Origin: Mesorhizobium sp.
GTDB lineage: Bacteria; Pseudomonadota; Alphaproteobacteria; Rhizobiales; Rhizobiaceae
Length of the DNA: 64,000 bases
Assembly: GCF_004963255.1 (NCBI RefSeq)
Contig: NZ_SUGA01000012.1
Location: 62,001-126,000, forward strand
Direction: 5' to 3'
This document shows, one piece after another, positions 1 through 8,164 of this stretch; position 1 is the first letter of the stretch; every line of letters starts with the position of its first letter. The notes under the pieces were generated by a model. It ran no database searches and was not told the origin of the DNA. It worked only from the letters and a program-made list of their open reading frames with translations. Made by a program: the position numbers and the translations under genes.

Positions 1-760
1 CCCTGTCCGACGCCGAGCCGCTCGACACGGCCATCATTTCCGGCGGTGAGATCATCCGCTCGATGGCCGCGGCACAGGAGATCGTCGCCTGGCTACGGCG
101 TGCAAAGCTGCGCCGGACGGCAAGCGTGTGCACCGGCGCATGCTGGCGGAGGCAGGCCTGCTCGACGGGCGGTCCGCCACCACGCATTGGTGGAGCACCG
201 ACGATTTCGCCCGCCGCTATCCGAAGGTGAAGCTCGACGCGGAGCGCATCTTCATCCAGGACGGCAGCGTGTGGACGTCGGCCGGGATCTCTGCCGGCAT
301 CGACCTGGCGCTGGCGCTGATCGAGGACGATCTCGGCCCCGCGATCGCGCGTCGCACCGCGCAGCAGCTCGTGGTCCACCAGCGCCGTCCAGGCGGTCAA
401 TCGCAATTTTCGGGCCTCGTGGAATTCGGCGGACGCTCGGGTCGTTTCGTCGAACTGATCGAATGGATGCGCGACAGACTCGCCGAGACGCTGACCGTCG
501 AGCGCCTCGCCGATCAGGCCGCGATGAGCCCGAGGAACTTCGCTCGCGCCTTCACTGCGGAGACCGGCACGACACCGGCCAAGGCGGTGGAGCGGCTGCG
601 CCTCGAAACCGCGCGCGTGGCGGTCGAGACCAGCAATGCGCCGCTCGACCGCATCGCCGAGGACAGTGGCTTCGGTGACGCCGGGCGCATGCGCCGCGCT
701 TTCATGAGGAGCTTTGGCCAACCGCCGCAGGCGCTAAGGCGCGCGGCGGTGCGAAGGTGA
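1..760 (+). pseudogene. GlxA-family AraC transcriptional regulator, 5' truncated by the window and frameshifted
   Basis: A DJ-1/PfpI-like domain followed by an AraC helix-turn-helix domain, the layout of GlxA-type regulators. The frame starting at base 3 reads LSDAEPLDTAIISGG and then ASVCTGA, where the nucleophile-elbow Cys of the DJ-1 fold would lie. At about 138-140 the homology moves to the frame starting at base 140 (MLAEAGLLDG, ATTHWW) and runs to the stop at 758-760. The expected family text is TGAFxLAEAGLLDG, so one codon plus one base (4 nt) appear to be missing. The C-terminal ~90 residues carry both AraC helices (TVERLADQAAMSPRNFARAF and PLDRIAEDSGFGDAGRMRRAF). Probably non-functional as written, or a base-calling error near a contig edge. 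The target is unknown. Confidence 0.8.
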
Positions 761-775
761 CCGCCTCGGAAACCC

Positions 776-1104
776 TTATGCTAGCATTCTGCGGATCTCA
801 TTGCGTTTTTCTTCAGTCAGACCCGAGAGCAAATTCTCGTCCAGATATCCTTGCCGGATGAGAATTGCGAAAATCATCGTCAGCTGCGAATAGCGATAGT
901 CGAACGTCCGGTCCAAATCTCGACGTTGCTCCTTCAGATAGTCCTCAACCTCCCAAATTCGGAGGCCGTGGACGCGGCGTTCGCCCGTCTTTTGAATTCG
1001 GCCATGATGCTGGCCAGAGCCCTCTCAAGAGCTTTGTCATAGGCAGCACGGGCAACTTTCTTTTCGGAGGACGACCAACTGGGCTCATTCAAGGTCATAG
1101 ACAT
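776..1104 (-). pseudogene. FRP-like (fluorescence recovery protein-like) small protein, frameshifted
   Basis: Two overlapping minus-strand frames join into one protein of about 109 residues. The first frame starts at ATG 1104 (or ATG 1098, better spaced from GGAAG) and gives WSSSEKKVARAAYDKALER then IMAEFKRRANAAS. The second frame continues WEVEDYLKEQRRDLDRTFDYRYSQL and ends in LSGLTEEKRNEIRRML. This order (WS..E...A..A...A..RE, W..EDYL..RR.EID..YDYRYS.L, GL...K...I) is what I recall of the cyanobacterial FRP family, whose members detach the orange carotenoid protein from phycobilisomes. FRP homologues outside cyanobacteria are known, with unclear function. Adding one base in the AAA at about 955-957 (TTT on the coding strand) restores a single frame. 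Pseudogene or sequencing error. Confidence 0.7.
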
Positions 1105-1175
1105 CTTCCACGAAGGAGTCGGACAGCGGATATTACCCTAACCGGTTTGCCTTTGTGTCTGTTTGATGGTGGCTA

Positions 1176-2027
1176 TCACTTTGCGGCGCGAGACGCGATC
1201 AGCGATTGAATGCGCTCGGCGTCAGCAGGCGTCGCGGGGTTGTAGACGATCATGCCGAGCTCTGGCCGGCCGTCAACCGCAAAGACCGAGAACTCCAGCT
1301 CGATCAGTCCGATCTCGGGATGCCGCAGACGCTTCAGGCCTTCGCCATGCGGGGGGACGACGTCATTGTCGCGCCATAGCGCCTCGAATTCCGGACTGAT
1401 CCGGCAAAGCTCTTCGACGAGCTGGGTGATTTCCGCTCCTGCGCCGGCCCTGGTGGCATCCGCCCTGAAGGACCCGACCACGAAACGCGCGACGCTCTGC
1501 CAATCATCCTGCGCGTCGCGCACGCGCGTGTTGCCGAACATCAGGCGCAGGATGTTGCGCTGCTCGCGCGGCAGCTTGGAATAGTCGGTCAGCATCGCCG
1601 CGGCGGCGCGGTTCCAGGCCACCACATCCCAGGTCGCGGTCTTGATGATCGCCGGGCTGGGGTCCAGGGCGTCGAGGACGCGCTGCAGGCGCGGCGTGAC
1701 GCTGTCGACGTTCCTGTAACGGACTTCCGGCGGCCGGCCGAGCCCCAGCATGAACAGGTGCTCGCGTTCGGGCTCGGTCAACATCAGGCCGGTGGCGATG
1801 CGGTTCAGCACATCGGCGGACGGCGCGCCGCCCCGCCCCTGCTCCAGCCAGGTGTACCAGGTCGGAGAGATATTGGCGCGCTGCGCCACCTCTTCGCGGC
1901 GCAGCCCCTGGGTGCGGCGTCGCCCCGTGGCGAAACCAAACGCTACGGGATCAAGTCGCATGCGGCGGTCGCGAAGAAAGGTGCCAAGCTTGTTGGTCGT
2001 CTCCTTGTTGGCGGTCCCTTGGGGCAT
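1176..2027 (-). CDS. XRE-family regulator with MmyB-like ligand-binding domain
   Basis: 283 residues. An N-terminal helix-turn-helix (about residues 12-75, with GLRREEVAQRANISPTWYTW) is followed by a C-terminal MmyB-type sensor domain (about 105-275, containing ATWDVVAWNRAAAAML and LMFGNTRVRDAQDDW). This family commonly represses a divergent oxidoreductase gene. Here the divergent neighbour is an NAD-dependent epimerase/dehydratase homologue at 2126, with 98 bp between the two starts. That gap holds an inverted repeat TAAAGT-CACT-ACTTTA, a candidate operator. The inducer is unknown. Length and domain order are normal for the family. Confidence 0.9.
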   Translation of the reverse strand: MPQGTANKETTNKLGTFLRDRRMRLDPVAFGFATGRRRTQGLRREEVAQRANISPTWYTWLEQGRGGAPSADVLNRIATGLMLTEPEREHLFMLGLGRPPEVRYRNVDSVTPRLQRVLDALDPSPAIIKTATWDVVAWNRAAAAMLTDYSKLPREQRNILRLMFGNTRVRDAQDDWQSVARFVVGSFRADATRAGAGAEITQLVEELCRISPEFEALWRDNDVVPPHGEGLKRLRHPEIGLIELEFSVFAVDGRPELGMIVYNPATPADAERIQSLIASRAAK

Positions 2028-2055
2028 TGCGATCCTGTTGATTATTATACCATGA

Positions 2056-2071
2056 TAAAGTCACTACTTTA
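2056..2071. promoter_or_regulatory. Candidate operator between divergent XRE regulator and SDR genes
   Basis: Perfect 6-bp inverted repeat TAAAGT-CACT-ACTTTA, 28 bp upstream of the regulator start and 54 bp upstream of the oxidoreductase start, inside an AT-rich divergent promoter region. Binding by the neighbouring XRE protein is an inference from position only. Confidence 0.4.
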
Positions 2072-2125
2072 ACAGAATGAGTTATAGCGCAAATAAGGCC
2101 TCCCAACAACCACAGGAGACCTCCC

Positions 2126-3028
2126 ATGCGTGTATTCTTGACCGGCGCGACCGGCTTCATCGGTTCCCGGATCGTGCCCGAACTTCTTGCCGCCGGCCAT
2201 CAGGTGCTAGGCCTGACCCGCTCCGAAGCCGGCGCGCGGTCGCTTGTCGCCGCAGGCGCCGAGCCGCATCGCGGCGACATCGAAGACCTCGACAGCCTGC
2301 GCGATGGCGCGGCGAAATCGGATGCGGTGATCCACACCGCCTTCGACCACAATTTCTCGAATTTCGTCGCCAATTGCGAGAAGGACAAGCGCGTCATCGA
2401 GGCGCTGGGTGGGGCGCTCGCCGGCTCGGACCGGCTGCTCATCATCACATCGGGCGTCGGCATGGGGTCCGCCGAGCACGGTCAGCCGGCGAGGGAAGAC
2501 GTCTTCAACACCGACCATCCCAATCCGCGCATCCTGTCGGAACTCACCGGCGCGGCAATGGCCGAGAAGGGCGTCAAAGTATCGGTGGTGCGGCTGCCGC
2601 AGGTGCATGACACGGTGAAGCAGGGCCTGATCACCCCGCTGATCGCGCAGACGCGCGCCAAGGGCGTCTCGGCCTATCTCGGCGAGGGGCGCAACCGGTG
2701 GTCGGCGGCGCATGTGCTCGACGTCGCCAAGCTCTATCGCCTGGCGCTGGACAAGCAGGAAGCCGGCGTGCGCTACAACGCCGTCGCCGAGGAAGGCATC
2801 CCCATGCGAGAGATCGCGGAAGTGATCGGCGCCGGCCTCAACGTGCCGGTGGTCTCGCTTTCGCAGGAAGAAGCGGCCGACCATTTCGGATGGCTTTCCA
2901 TCTTCGCCGGCCTCGACATGCCGGCGTCGAGCGAATGGACGCGTGCTCATCTCGGCTGGCAGCCGACCGGGCCCGGCCTTATCGCCGACCTGGAGCGGAT
3001 GGATTATTCGCGGGCCGCCGCGGCCTAG
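2126..3028 (+). CDS. NAD(P)-dependent oxidoreductase, atypical extended SDR
   Basis: 300 residues. A Rossmann motif TGATGFIGS (residues 6-14) opens the protein, and VIHTAF marks the end of the fourth strand. The usual catalytic Tyr-x3-Lys is not evident: the corresponding stretch reads ILSELTGAAMAE. That is common in atypical epimerase/dehydratase homologues that act as simple reductases or quinone/flavonoid-type reductases. It starts at ATG 2126 behind a CAGGAG ribosome site at 2112-2117. It is divergent from, and probably controlled by, the XRE regulator at 1176-2027. The substrate cannot be told. Confidence 0.85.
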   Translation: MRVFLTGATGFIGSRIVPELLAAGHQVLGLTRSEAGARSLVAAGAEPHRGDIEDLDSLRDGAAKSDAVIHTAFDHNFSNFVANCEKDKRVIEALGGALAGSDRLLIITSGVGMGSAEHGQPAREDVFNTDHPNPRILSELTGAAMAEKGVKVSVVRLPQVHDTVKQGLITPLIAQTRAKGVSAYLGEGRNRWSAAHVLDVAKLYRLALDKQEAGVRYNAVAEEGIPMREIAEVIGAGLNVPVVSLSQEEAADHFGWLSIFAGLDMPASSEWTRAHLGWQPTGPGLIADLERMDYSRAAAA

Positions 3029-3029
3029 A

Positions 3030-3126
3030 GCAATTCCAGGAAAAGTGTGAGCGGTTTTCCGTCCGGAATTGCGTAAAAACAAGAGCTAGCGCGTTTCACC
3101 GTTTCCGTGAAACGGTGAAACGCACT
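3030..3126. repeat. Rhizobiales dispersed intergenic repeat ending in a 15-bp perfect hairpin
   Basis: Begins GAGCAATTCCAGGAAAAG, continues GTTTTCCGTCCGGAATTGCG, and ends in the stem GCGTTTCACCGTTTC (3091-3105), loop CGT, GAAACGGTGAAACGC (3109-3123). A diverged second copy of the first part lies at 45340-45410 on the other strand. I recall this text as a RIME-like intergenic repeat common in Mesorhizobium and relatives. It lies between two convergent genes, where the hairpin could also stop transcription. Confidence 0.75.
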
Positions 3127-3144
3127 AGCCAGTCCTCCGGCGGT

Positions 3145-3870
3145 TCAGCGACCCGGCTGGACCGCCGTCTGCAACAGATCCGCCAGGCTATCGGATTTTT
3201 CCACCTTGTCGCTGAGGTCGAGACCGGAGAGCAGGTCGACCAGATGACTGTTCATCAGGGCGGCGGCGTCGGCGCTGTCACCGGCCTCGATGGCGTCGAC
3301 CAGCGCGTGATGGGCGTGCTTCTCGCAGGTCGCGTCGCGGCGCTTCCAGTAGAGCGCGATGATCAGCGAGGAGTGCGAGACAAGGTCGCGCACGAAATTG
3401 GTGAACACCGAATGCGCGGCGATCTCGGCGATGCCGACATGGAAGCGCGCCGACAGCATGATGGCGTCGCTGTCGCGGCCGTCATGCAGCGCCTCGTGCT
3501 CTTTTTCGAGATGGTGGCGCAATTGCACGATGTCCGACGGCACCGCCGCCTTGGCGGCAAGCGCCGCCACCTTTGGCTCGATCAACGCCCGCGCCTCGAA
3601 CACCTCGCGCGCCTCGATCTTCGAGGGCTGGGCAACAAAGGCGCCGCGATTGGGCTCGAGCCGCGCCAGCCGGTCATGCGCGAGTGCCTGCAAGGCGGCT
3701 CGAACAACGGTGCGGCTCACCGAATAGATCGAGGCCAACTCGTCTTCCGGCAGCTTGGTGCCCGGCGCGAGACGGTGGCTGACGATGGCGTCCCTCAGCC
3801 CGTAATAGATCGGCGACCAGCGCGCCGCCGGCTTATCATCGCGATCTTCTTCCCTGAGTACCGTCAACAT
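3145..3870 (-). CDS. GntR-family (FadR/FCD subfamily) transcriptional regulator
   Basis: 241 residues from ATG 3870; TTG 3930 and ATG 3912 are upstream alternatives adding an unusual Cys-containing leader, and I see no strong ribosome site deciding between them. A winged helix (about residues 18-80, SPIYYGLRDAI then LASIYSVSRTVVRAALQ) is followed by an FCD effector domain (about 90-220) with the helical pattern FEARALIEP, FHVGIAE and HHALVDAIEAGD. FCD regulators usually respond to small carboxylates or amino acids. The racemase-Liv importer operon 4715-9367 lies just upstream on the same strand, and a GntR-like dyad ATTGTATACAAT precedes its first gene, so this is the likely local regulator (inference). 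Confidence 0.85.
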   Translation of the reverse strand: MLTVLREEDRDDKPAARWSPIYYGLRDAIVSHRLAPGTKLPEDELASIYSVSRTVVRAALQALAHDRLARLEPNRGAFVAQPSKIEAREVFEARALIEPKVAALAAKAAVPSDIVQLRHHLEKEHEALHDGRDSDAIMLSARFHVGIAEIAAHSVFTNFVRDLVSHSSLIIALYWKRRDATCEKHAHHALVDAIEAGDSADAAALMNSHLVDLLSGLDLSDKVEKSDSLADLLQTAVQPGR

Positions 3871-3986
3871 GCTCTTCAACGCGCAGGCGCAGCCCGCCTG
3901 ATTTGCCTCCATTGGTAGAGGTCGGTTCAATCTAATATGGCTTGCGCGGTGGTCAATCCCGCGCAGCCGGCCTTAAACGGCGCGTC

Positions 3987-4715
3987 TCAGCCGGCCGGCG
4001 ACAGCGGCGCGAACATGCCGGCGAACCGCTTGCCGCGTGGCGCGGCATAGCCGCCGATCTTCGATGTCTTCAGGCCGACTCTGAACAGGCTCTCGGCCAG
4101 CGTGACAGCGCAGACGACGCCGTCGAGAACCGGAACGCCGTGCTCCTCGGACAGGCTGTGCGCAAGGTCGGCCATGCCGGCGCAGCCGAGCACGATCGCC
4201 TCAGCCCTGTCTTCGCTGATAGCGCACGCGATCTCCTGCGATATCCGATGTCTCGCATTCGAGCCGGGACGTTCGAGCTCGAGCACGGCGACATCCGACG
4301 AGCGCACCTTGGCGCAGCGCGAAGCGAGGCCGTATTTGGCCAGATTGTGCTCGATCGCCGGCACCGAGCGGGCAAGCGTGGTGACGACACTGAATTTGCC
4401 GGCGACAAGGCTCGCCATATGGAACGCCGCCTCGCCGATGCCGATGACGGGAGCCTCCGTCGCGCAGCGCGCGGCATCGAGGCCGGTATCGTCGAAGCAG
4501 GCGATGACATAGGCGTCGGCCTGTGCCTTGCCCATCTCGGCGATGATGCCCGGAATGGCGAAGACCTCGTCGAAGTAACCCTCGATGCTGGGCGGGCCGT
4601 CGGCCGGATTGACGGCGACGATCTCTGTCGCGCCGGAGGCGACGCTTGCCGCCGCCTCGCCGATCTTGGCGGTCATCGACGCTGTCGTGTTGGGGTTGAT
4701 GACGAGTATGCGCAT
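3987..4715 (-). CDS. Asp/Glu/hydantoin racemase-family protein
   Basis: 242 residues starting MRILVINPNTT, typical of the hydantoin/Asp-Glu racemase superfamily. The two cysteines that act as acid and base are present: C73 in VIACFDDTGL and C178 in VLGCAGM. Hydantoin racemases invert 5-substituted hydantoins; related family members act on maleate or allantoin-type compounds. It is the last gene of a run with a complete Liv-type importer (12 bp after the livF-like stop). The importer may bring in an amino acid or a cyclic ureide whose stereoisomers are interconverted here. No hydantoinase or carbamoylase gene lies nearby, so the substrate remains open. Confidence 0.85.
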   Translation of the reverse strand: MRILVINPNTTASMTAKIGEAAASVASGATEIVAVNPADGPPSIEGYFDEVFAIPGIIAEMGKAQADAYVIACFDDTGLDAARCATEAPVIGIGEAAFHMASLVAGKFSVVTTLARSVPAIEHNLAKYGLASRCAKVRSSDVAVLELERPGSNARHRISQEIACAISEDRAEAIVLGCAGMADLAHSLSEEHGVPVLDGVVCAVTLAESLFRVGLKTSKIGGYAAPRGKRFAGMFAPLSPAG

Positions 4716-4726
4716 TCCAATCAGCC

Positions 4727-5449
4727 TCAGATCTCGCCGCCGAGGTAAAGACGCTTGACCCGGTCGTCGGTCAGCAGTTCGGCGGAATTGCCGCTCAGCG
4801 CGACACTGCCGGTGGTCAGCGCATAGGCGCGCTGCGAGATGCGCAGCGCCATGCGCGAATTCTGCTCGACCAGAAGCACGCTGACTTTCTCGTCGCGGTT
4901 GATGGCGACGATCGAGCGGGCGATGTCCTGGACGAGCTTTGGCGCGACGCCGAGCGACGGCTCGTCGAGCAGCAACAGCTTCGGCTTCGCCATCAGCGCG
5001 CGCCCGATGACCAGCATCTGCTGCTCGCCACCGCTCATCGTGCCGGCGGCCTGCGAGAAGCGCTCCTTCAGCCGCGGAAAGCGGCCCAGCACCATCTCCA
5101 TGGATGCGGCGATCTCGGATTTGCTGGTTCGCGTGAAGGCGCCCATCAGGAGGTTGTCCCTGACCGACATGTAGGGGAAGACGCGACGCCCTTCCGGCAC
5201 CATGGCGATCCCCATCTTGACGATCTCGTCCGGGCCGGCGCCGTCGATGCGCTTGCCGCCGTAATGGATCTCGCCGGACCTGATCTTGCGCAGTCCGGTG
5301 ATGGCGCGAAGGATCGACGACTTGCCGGCGCCGTTGGCGCCGATCAGGGCGACGGTCTCGCCCTCGTTGACCTCGAGCGAGACGCCCTTCAGCGCGTAGA
5401 CGTGATCGTAATAGAGCTCGACATTGGCGAAGTTCAGGATCTGGTTCAT
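4727..5449 (-). CDS. Branched-chain amino acid-type ABC importer ATPase (LivF-like)
   Basis: 240 residues, a normal LivF length. Walker A GANGAGKS at residues 37-44, signature MSGGEQQ and Walker B LLLLDEPSLG are all intact. It powers the Liv-type importer together with the LivG-like protein and overlaps its gene by 4 bp (5446-5449), a sign of translational coupling. Liv-type systems carry branched-chain amino acids but also amides, urea and other small compounds, so the substrate is set by the binding protein at 8165-9367 rather than by this subunit. Confidence 0.92.
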   Translation of the reverse strand: MNQILNFANVELYYDHVYALKGVSLEVNEGETVALIGANGAGKSSILRAITGLRKIRSGEIHYGGKRIDGAGPDEIVKMGIAMVPEGRRVFPYMSVRDNLLMGAFTRTSKSEIAASMEMVLGRFPRLKERFSQAAGTMSGGEQQMLVIGRALMAKPKLLLLDEPSLGVAPKLVQDIARSIVAINRDEKVSVLLVEQNSRMALRISQRAYALTTGSVALSGNSAELLTDDRVKRLYLGGEI

Positions 5450-6225
5450 AGGCCGATCGCCTCGTCTTCGCTGCCGAGATAGGCTTCGATCACCTTGTCG
5501 TTGGCCTGGATCTCCGCCGGCGTTCCCTCGGCGATCTTCTGCCCGAAATTGAGCACGACGAGGCGGTCGGAGATCTTCATCACGGCCGGCATGTCGTGCT
5601 CGACGAGAAGGATGGTCAGGCCGCGCTCGCGCAGACGCCGCACCATCTCGACCATGCCCATGGTCCCGTCATGGTTCATGCCGGCGAAGGGTTCGTCGAG
5701 CAGCAGGATGGAAGGATTGGTGGCGAGACCGATGGCGATGCCCAGCGCGCGCAAATGGCCATGCGGCAGGTTGCGGGCAATCTCATAAGCGAGCGAGGAG
5801 AGGCCGAGCAGCGCCAGAATCTCATCGGCCGATTGCCCGAAGGCCGCCTCGTCCGCCTTCGCCGTGCCCGTGCCTAGGAAGAAGCCGAACAGGCTCGCCT
5901 TGGAGCGCAGATGGTGCGCGATGATGACGTTGTCGCGCACGCTCATGTTCTTGAAGATGGTGGTTTCCTGGAAGGTGCGTACCACGCCCCTGCGGGCGGC
6001 GATGTGCGGCGCGAGGCCGGAGATGCGTTCGCCCTTCAGGCGCACCTCGCCGGTTGTCGGCCTGAGGAAGGACGAGATCAGCTTGAACAAAGTCGACTTG
6101 CCGGCGCCGTTCGGACCGATCACCGACAGGATCTCCTTCTCGCGCACCGAAAAGGAGACGTTGTTGACCGCGACCAGACCGCCGAAGCGTTTGGTGATGC
6201 CGGAGACCTCGAGCATTTCGGCCAT
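5446..6225 (-). CDS. Branched-chain amino acid-type ABC importer ATPase (LivG-like)
   Basis: 259 residues with Walker A GPNGAGKS at 37-44, Walker B LLLDEPFAGM, and switch histidine in LLVEHDM. The ABC signature reads NLPHGHLRAL, a looser form of LSGG seen in many LivG proteins. It pairs with the LivF-like ATPase; the two together energise the permeases encoded immediately upstream (3 bp gap to the livM-like gene). Cytoplasmic, peripheral on the inner membrane. Confidence 0.92.
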   Translation of the reverse strand: MAEMLEVSGITKRFGGLVAVNNVSFSVREKEILSVIGPNGAGKSTLFKLISSFLRPTTGEVRLKGERISGLAPHIAARRGVVRTFQETTIFKNMSVRDNVIIAHHLRSKASLFGFFLGTGTAKADEAAFGQSADEILALLGLSSLAYEIARNLPHGHLRALGIAIGLATNPSILLLDEPFAGMNHDGTMGMVEMVRRLRERGLTILLVEHDMPAVMKISDRLVVLNFGQKIAEGTPAEIQANDKVIEAYLGSEDEAIGL

Positions 6226-6228
6226 GGC

Positions 6229-7209
6229 TCAACCCTTCTTCCGGGTCGTTTCGGCAAGGCTGAGCAGGCCGTTGGGCAGCACCAGCATCAGGACGATCAT
6301 CAGGCCGGAATAGATGAGCAGCTGGAACTGGCCGGTCTGGAACAGAAGGTCCCAGCCGAAATAGAGCACCAGCGTGCCGAGCATCGGACCGAACACATAG
6401 CCGAGGCCGCCGAGGAAGCAGTTCAGCATGAAGTTGACGGAATCGGTGACGGTGAAGCTCGACGGATAGATCGACTGCGAGATGGCGGCGAAGATGGCGC
6501 CGGAAACACCGCCGAAGAAGGACGAGACGGCATAGGCGATGACGCGCAGATAGGCGATGTTGACGCCGATCGAGGAGGCGAGCTCCTCGTTCTGCTGCAG
6601 CGACTGGCACAGCTTGCCGATGCGCGAGTTGACCAGCCGGTACATGATGGCGAAGCAGACAACCATCAGCGTGACCGCCAGCAGATAGAAGGCGAGCCGC
6701 GAATTCTGCAGGGTGGCGAAATCCGGGATCAGCGTGATGCCGAAGACCGACAGCGCACCGGGCAGCGGAATGCTGACGATGCCCTTGGCGCCGTTGGTGA
6801 TCGGCAAGGCCAGCGCGAGCAGCCGCGCCACCTCGGTCAGCACCAGCGTGACCATGGCGAAATAGACGCCGCGCAGACGCAGGATCGGCAGGCCGATCAG
6901 CACGCTGGCGGCGGCGCAGAACAGGCCGGCGACCGGCAGCGTCAGCCAGAACGACCAGCCATGGTTCATCACCAGTATGGCGCAGACGTAGCCGCCCGTC
7001 AGCGCATAGGCGCCCTGGCCGATGTTGATGCGGCCGATGTAGAAGGTGAGCCAGACGCCGGCGCTGGCGATGCTGAGCAGTGCCACCGAGGTCAGCGTGT
7101 AATAGAGGTCGAAGCGGCCGCTCGACGAGATCGCGGCCGGCACGGCGATAAAGACGATCGCGAGGAAGGCGACGACCGCGGCGATCTTCAGGTTGCGATT
7201 GAGGGTCAT
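6229..7209 (-). CDS. Branched-chain amino acid-type ABC importer permease (LivM-like)
   Basis: 326 residues, strongly hydrophobic, with about eight to ten membrane segments and the LivM-type stretch YFAMVTLVLTEVARL. The family motif near the middle (IGKLCQSLQQNEELASSIG) corresponds to the loop that contacts the ATPases; the usual form has an R-D-N/S-E-x-A pattern, here Q-Q-N-E-E-L-A. The C-terminal part FGPMLGTLVLYF is typical. It lies between the LivG- and LivH-like genes, 7 bp after the latter. Confidence 0.92.
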   Translation of the reverse strand: MTLNRNLKIAAVVAFLAIVFIAVPAAISSSGRFDLYYTLTSVALLSIASAGVWLTFYIGRINIGQGAYALTGGYVCAILVMNHGWSFWLTLPVAGLFCAAASVLIGLPILRLRGVYFAMVTLVLTEVARLLALALPITNGAKGIVSIPLPGALSVFGITLIPDFATLQNSRLAFYLLAVTLMVVCFAIMYRLVNSRIGKLCQSLQQNEELASSIGVNIAYLRVIAYAVSSFFGGVSGAIFAAISQSIYPSSFTVTDSVNFMLNCFLGGLGYVFGPMLGTLVLYFGWDLLFQTGQFQLLIYSGLMIVLMLVLPNGLLSLAETTRKKG

Positions 7210-7216
7210 GGCGCGA

Positions 7217-8083
7217 TCAACCCCAGGGCTTGCCCATCAGCCCGTTGGGGCGGATCGACAGGAACACCATCAGGGCGGCGAAGATGACGAGATAGGTTAC
7301 GTCGCCATATTCGCGCAGCACGGTGAGGCCGACCGACTCCATCATGCCGAGGATGAAGCCGCCGGCGATCGCGCCGCCGACGACGCCGGCTCCGCCGATC
7401 ATCACCATCAGGAAGGCCTTGATCGAGATCGGCCCGCCGATACCTGAATTGACGCCAGTGATGGTGACCAGCAGCCCGCCGACGACGCCCGCCAGCATGG
7501 CGCCCATGGCGAAGCCGATCATCGAATAGCGGTCGACGCGGACGCCCATCAGTTGGGCGGCGACGCGGTCCTGGGCGAGCGCCCGCATGGCGCGGCCGAC
7601 CCGGCTGTACTGCATGTAGAGGACGAAGGCGGCGATGAAGACGATCGCCAGCGCGCCGACGACGATGCGGTCGTATGGCATGATGATGCCAACGTCGTTG
7701 AAGACGCCCTTGACGATCTTGGGAACGCCGCGCTGCTTTTCGCCGAACAGAAGCAGGATGACGGCATCGAAGAAGAAGGCCGTCGCGGCGGCGAGCAGCA
7801 TGGTGCTTTCCTCGCGATGGCTGCGCCGGATGACGGTGCGGAAGAGGAATTTCTCCATCAGCGCGCCGATGATGGCGAGCGTCACGCCCGAGGCGAGCAG
7901 CGCCACCACGAAAGGCAGGCCGAGTTGGCCGTAGACGGTGTAGGTGATGAATCCGCCCAACACGTACATCTGGCCGTGGGCGAAATTGAGCACGTTCATC
8001 AGGGCGAAGATCAGGGTCAGCCCCAGCGCGATCAGCGCGTATTGGGCACCGAGATACAGTCCGTTGGCGATGACCTGTTCCAT
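7217..8083 (-). CDS. Branched-chain amino acid-type ABC importer permease (LivH-like)
   Basis: 288 residues, inner-membrane permease with the family N-terminus (LGAQYALIALGLTLIFALMNVLNFAHG) and the coupling-loop motif RVGRAMRALAQDRVAAQLMG. Seven to nine membrane segments are visible. Second gene of the importer operon, 81 bp after the binding-protein stop. It forms the transport channel with the LivM-like protein. Confidence 0.92.
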   Translation of the reverse strand: MEQVIANGLYLGAQYALIALGLTLIFALMNVLNFAHGQMYVLGGFITYTVYGQLGLPFVVALLASGVTLAIIGALMEKFLFRTVIRRSHREESTMLLAAATAFFFDAVILLLFGEKQRGVPKIVKGVFNDVGIIMPYDRIVVGALAIVFIAAFVLYMQYSRVGRAMRALAQDRVAAQLMGVRVDRYSMIGFAMGAMLAGVVGGLLVTITGVNSGIGGPISIKAFLMVMIGGAGVVGGAIAGGFILGMMESVGLTVLREYGDVTYLVIFAALMVFLSIRPNGLMGKPWG

Positions 8084-8164
8084 GGATACCTTCGATCTTC
8101 CGCCGGGTCCGGCCTATCGACCGGACCCCGCGGCAAGCTTGAGGAAATACGCTCGAAGGTAATG

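Noticed and set aside
2698..3918. A 406-codon plus-strand frame across the repeat
   Set aside because: Overlaps the end of the SDR in another frame, crosses the repeat hairpin and runs antisense to the GntR gene.
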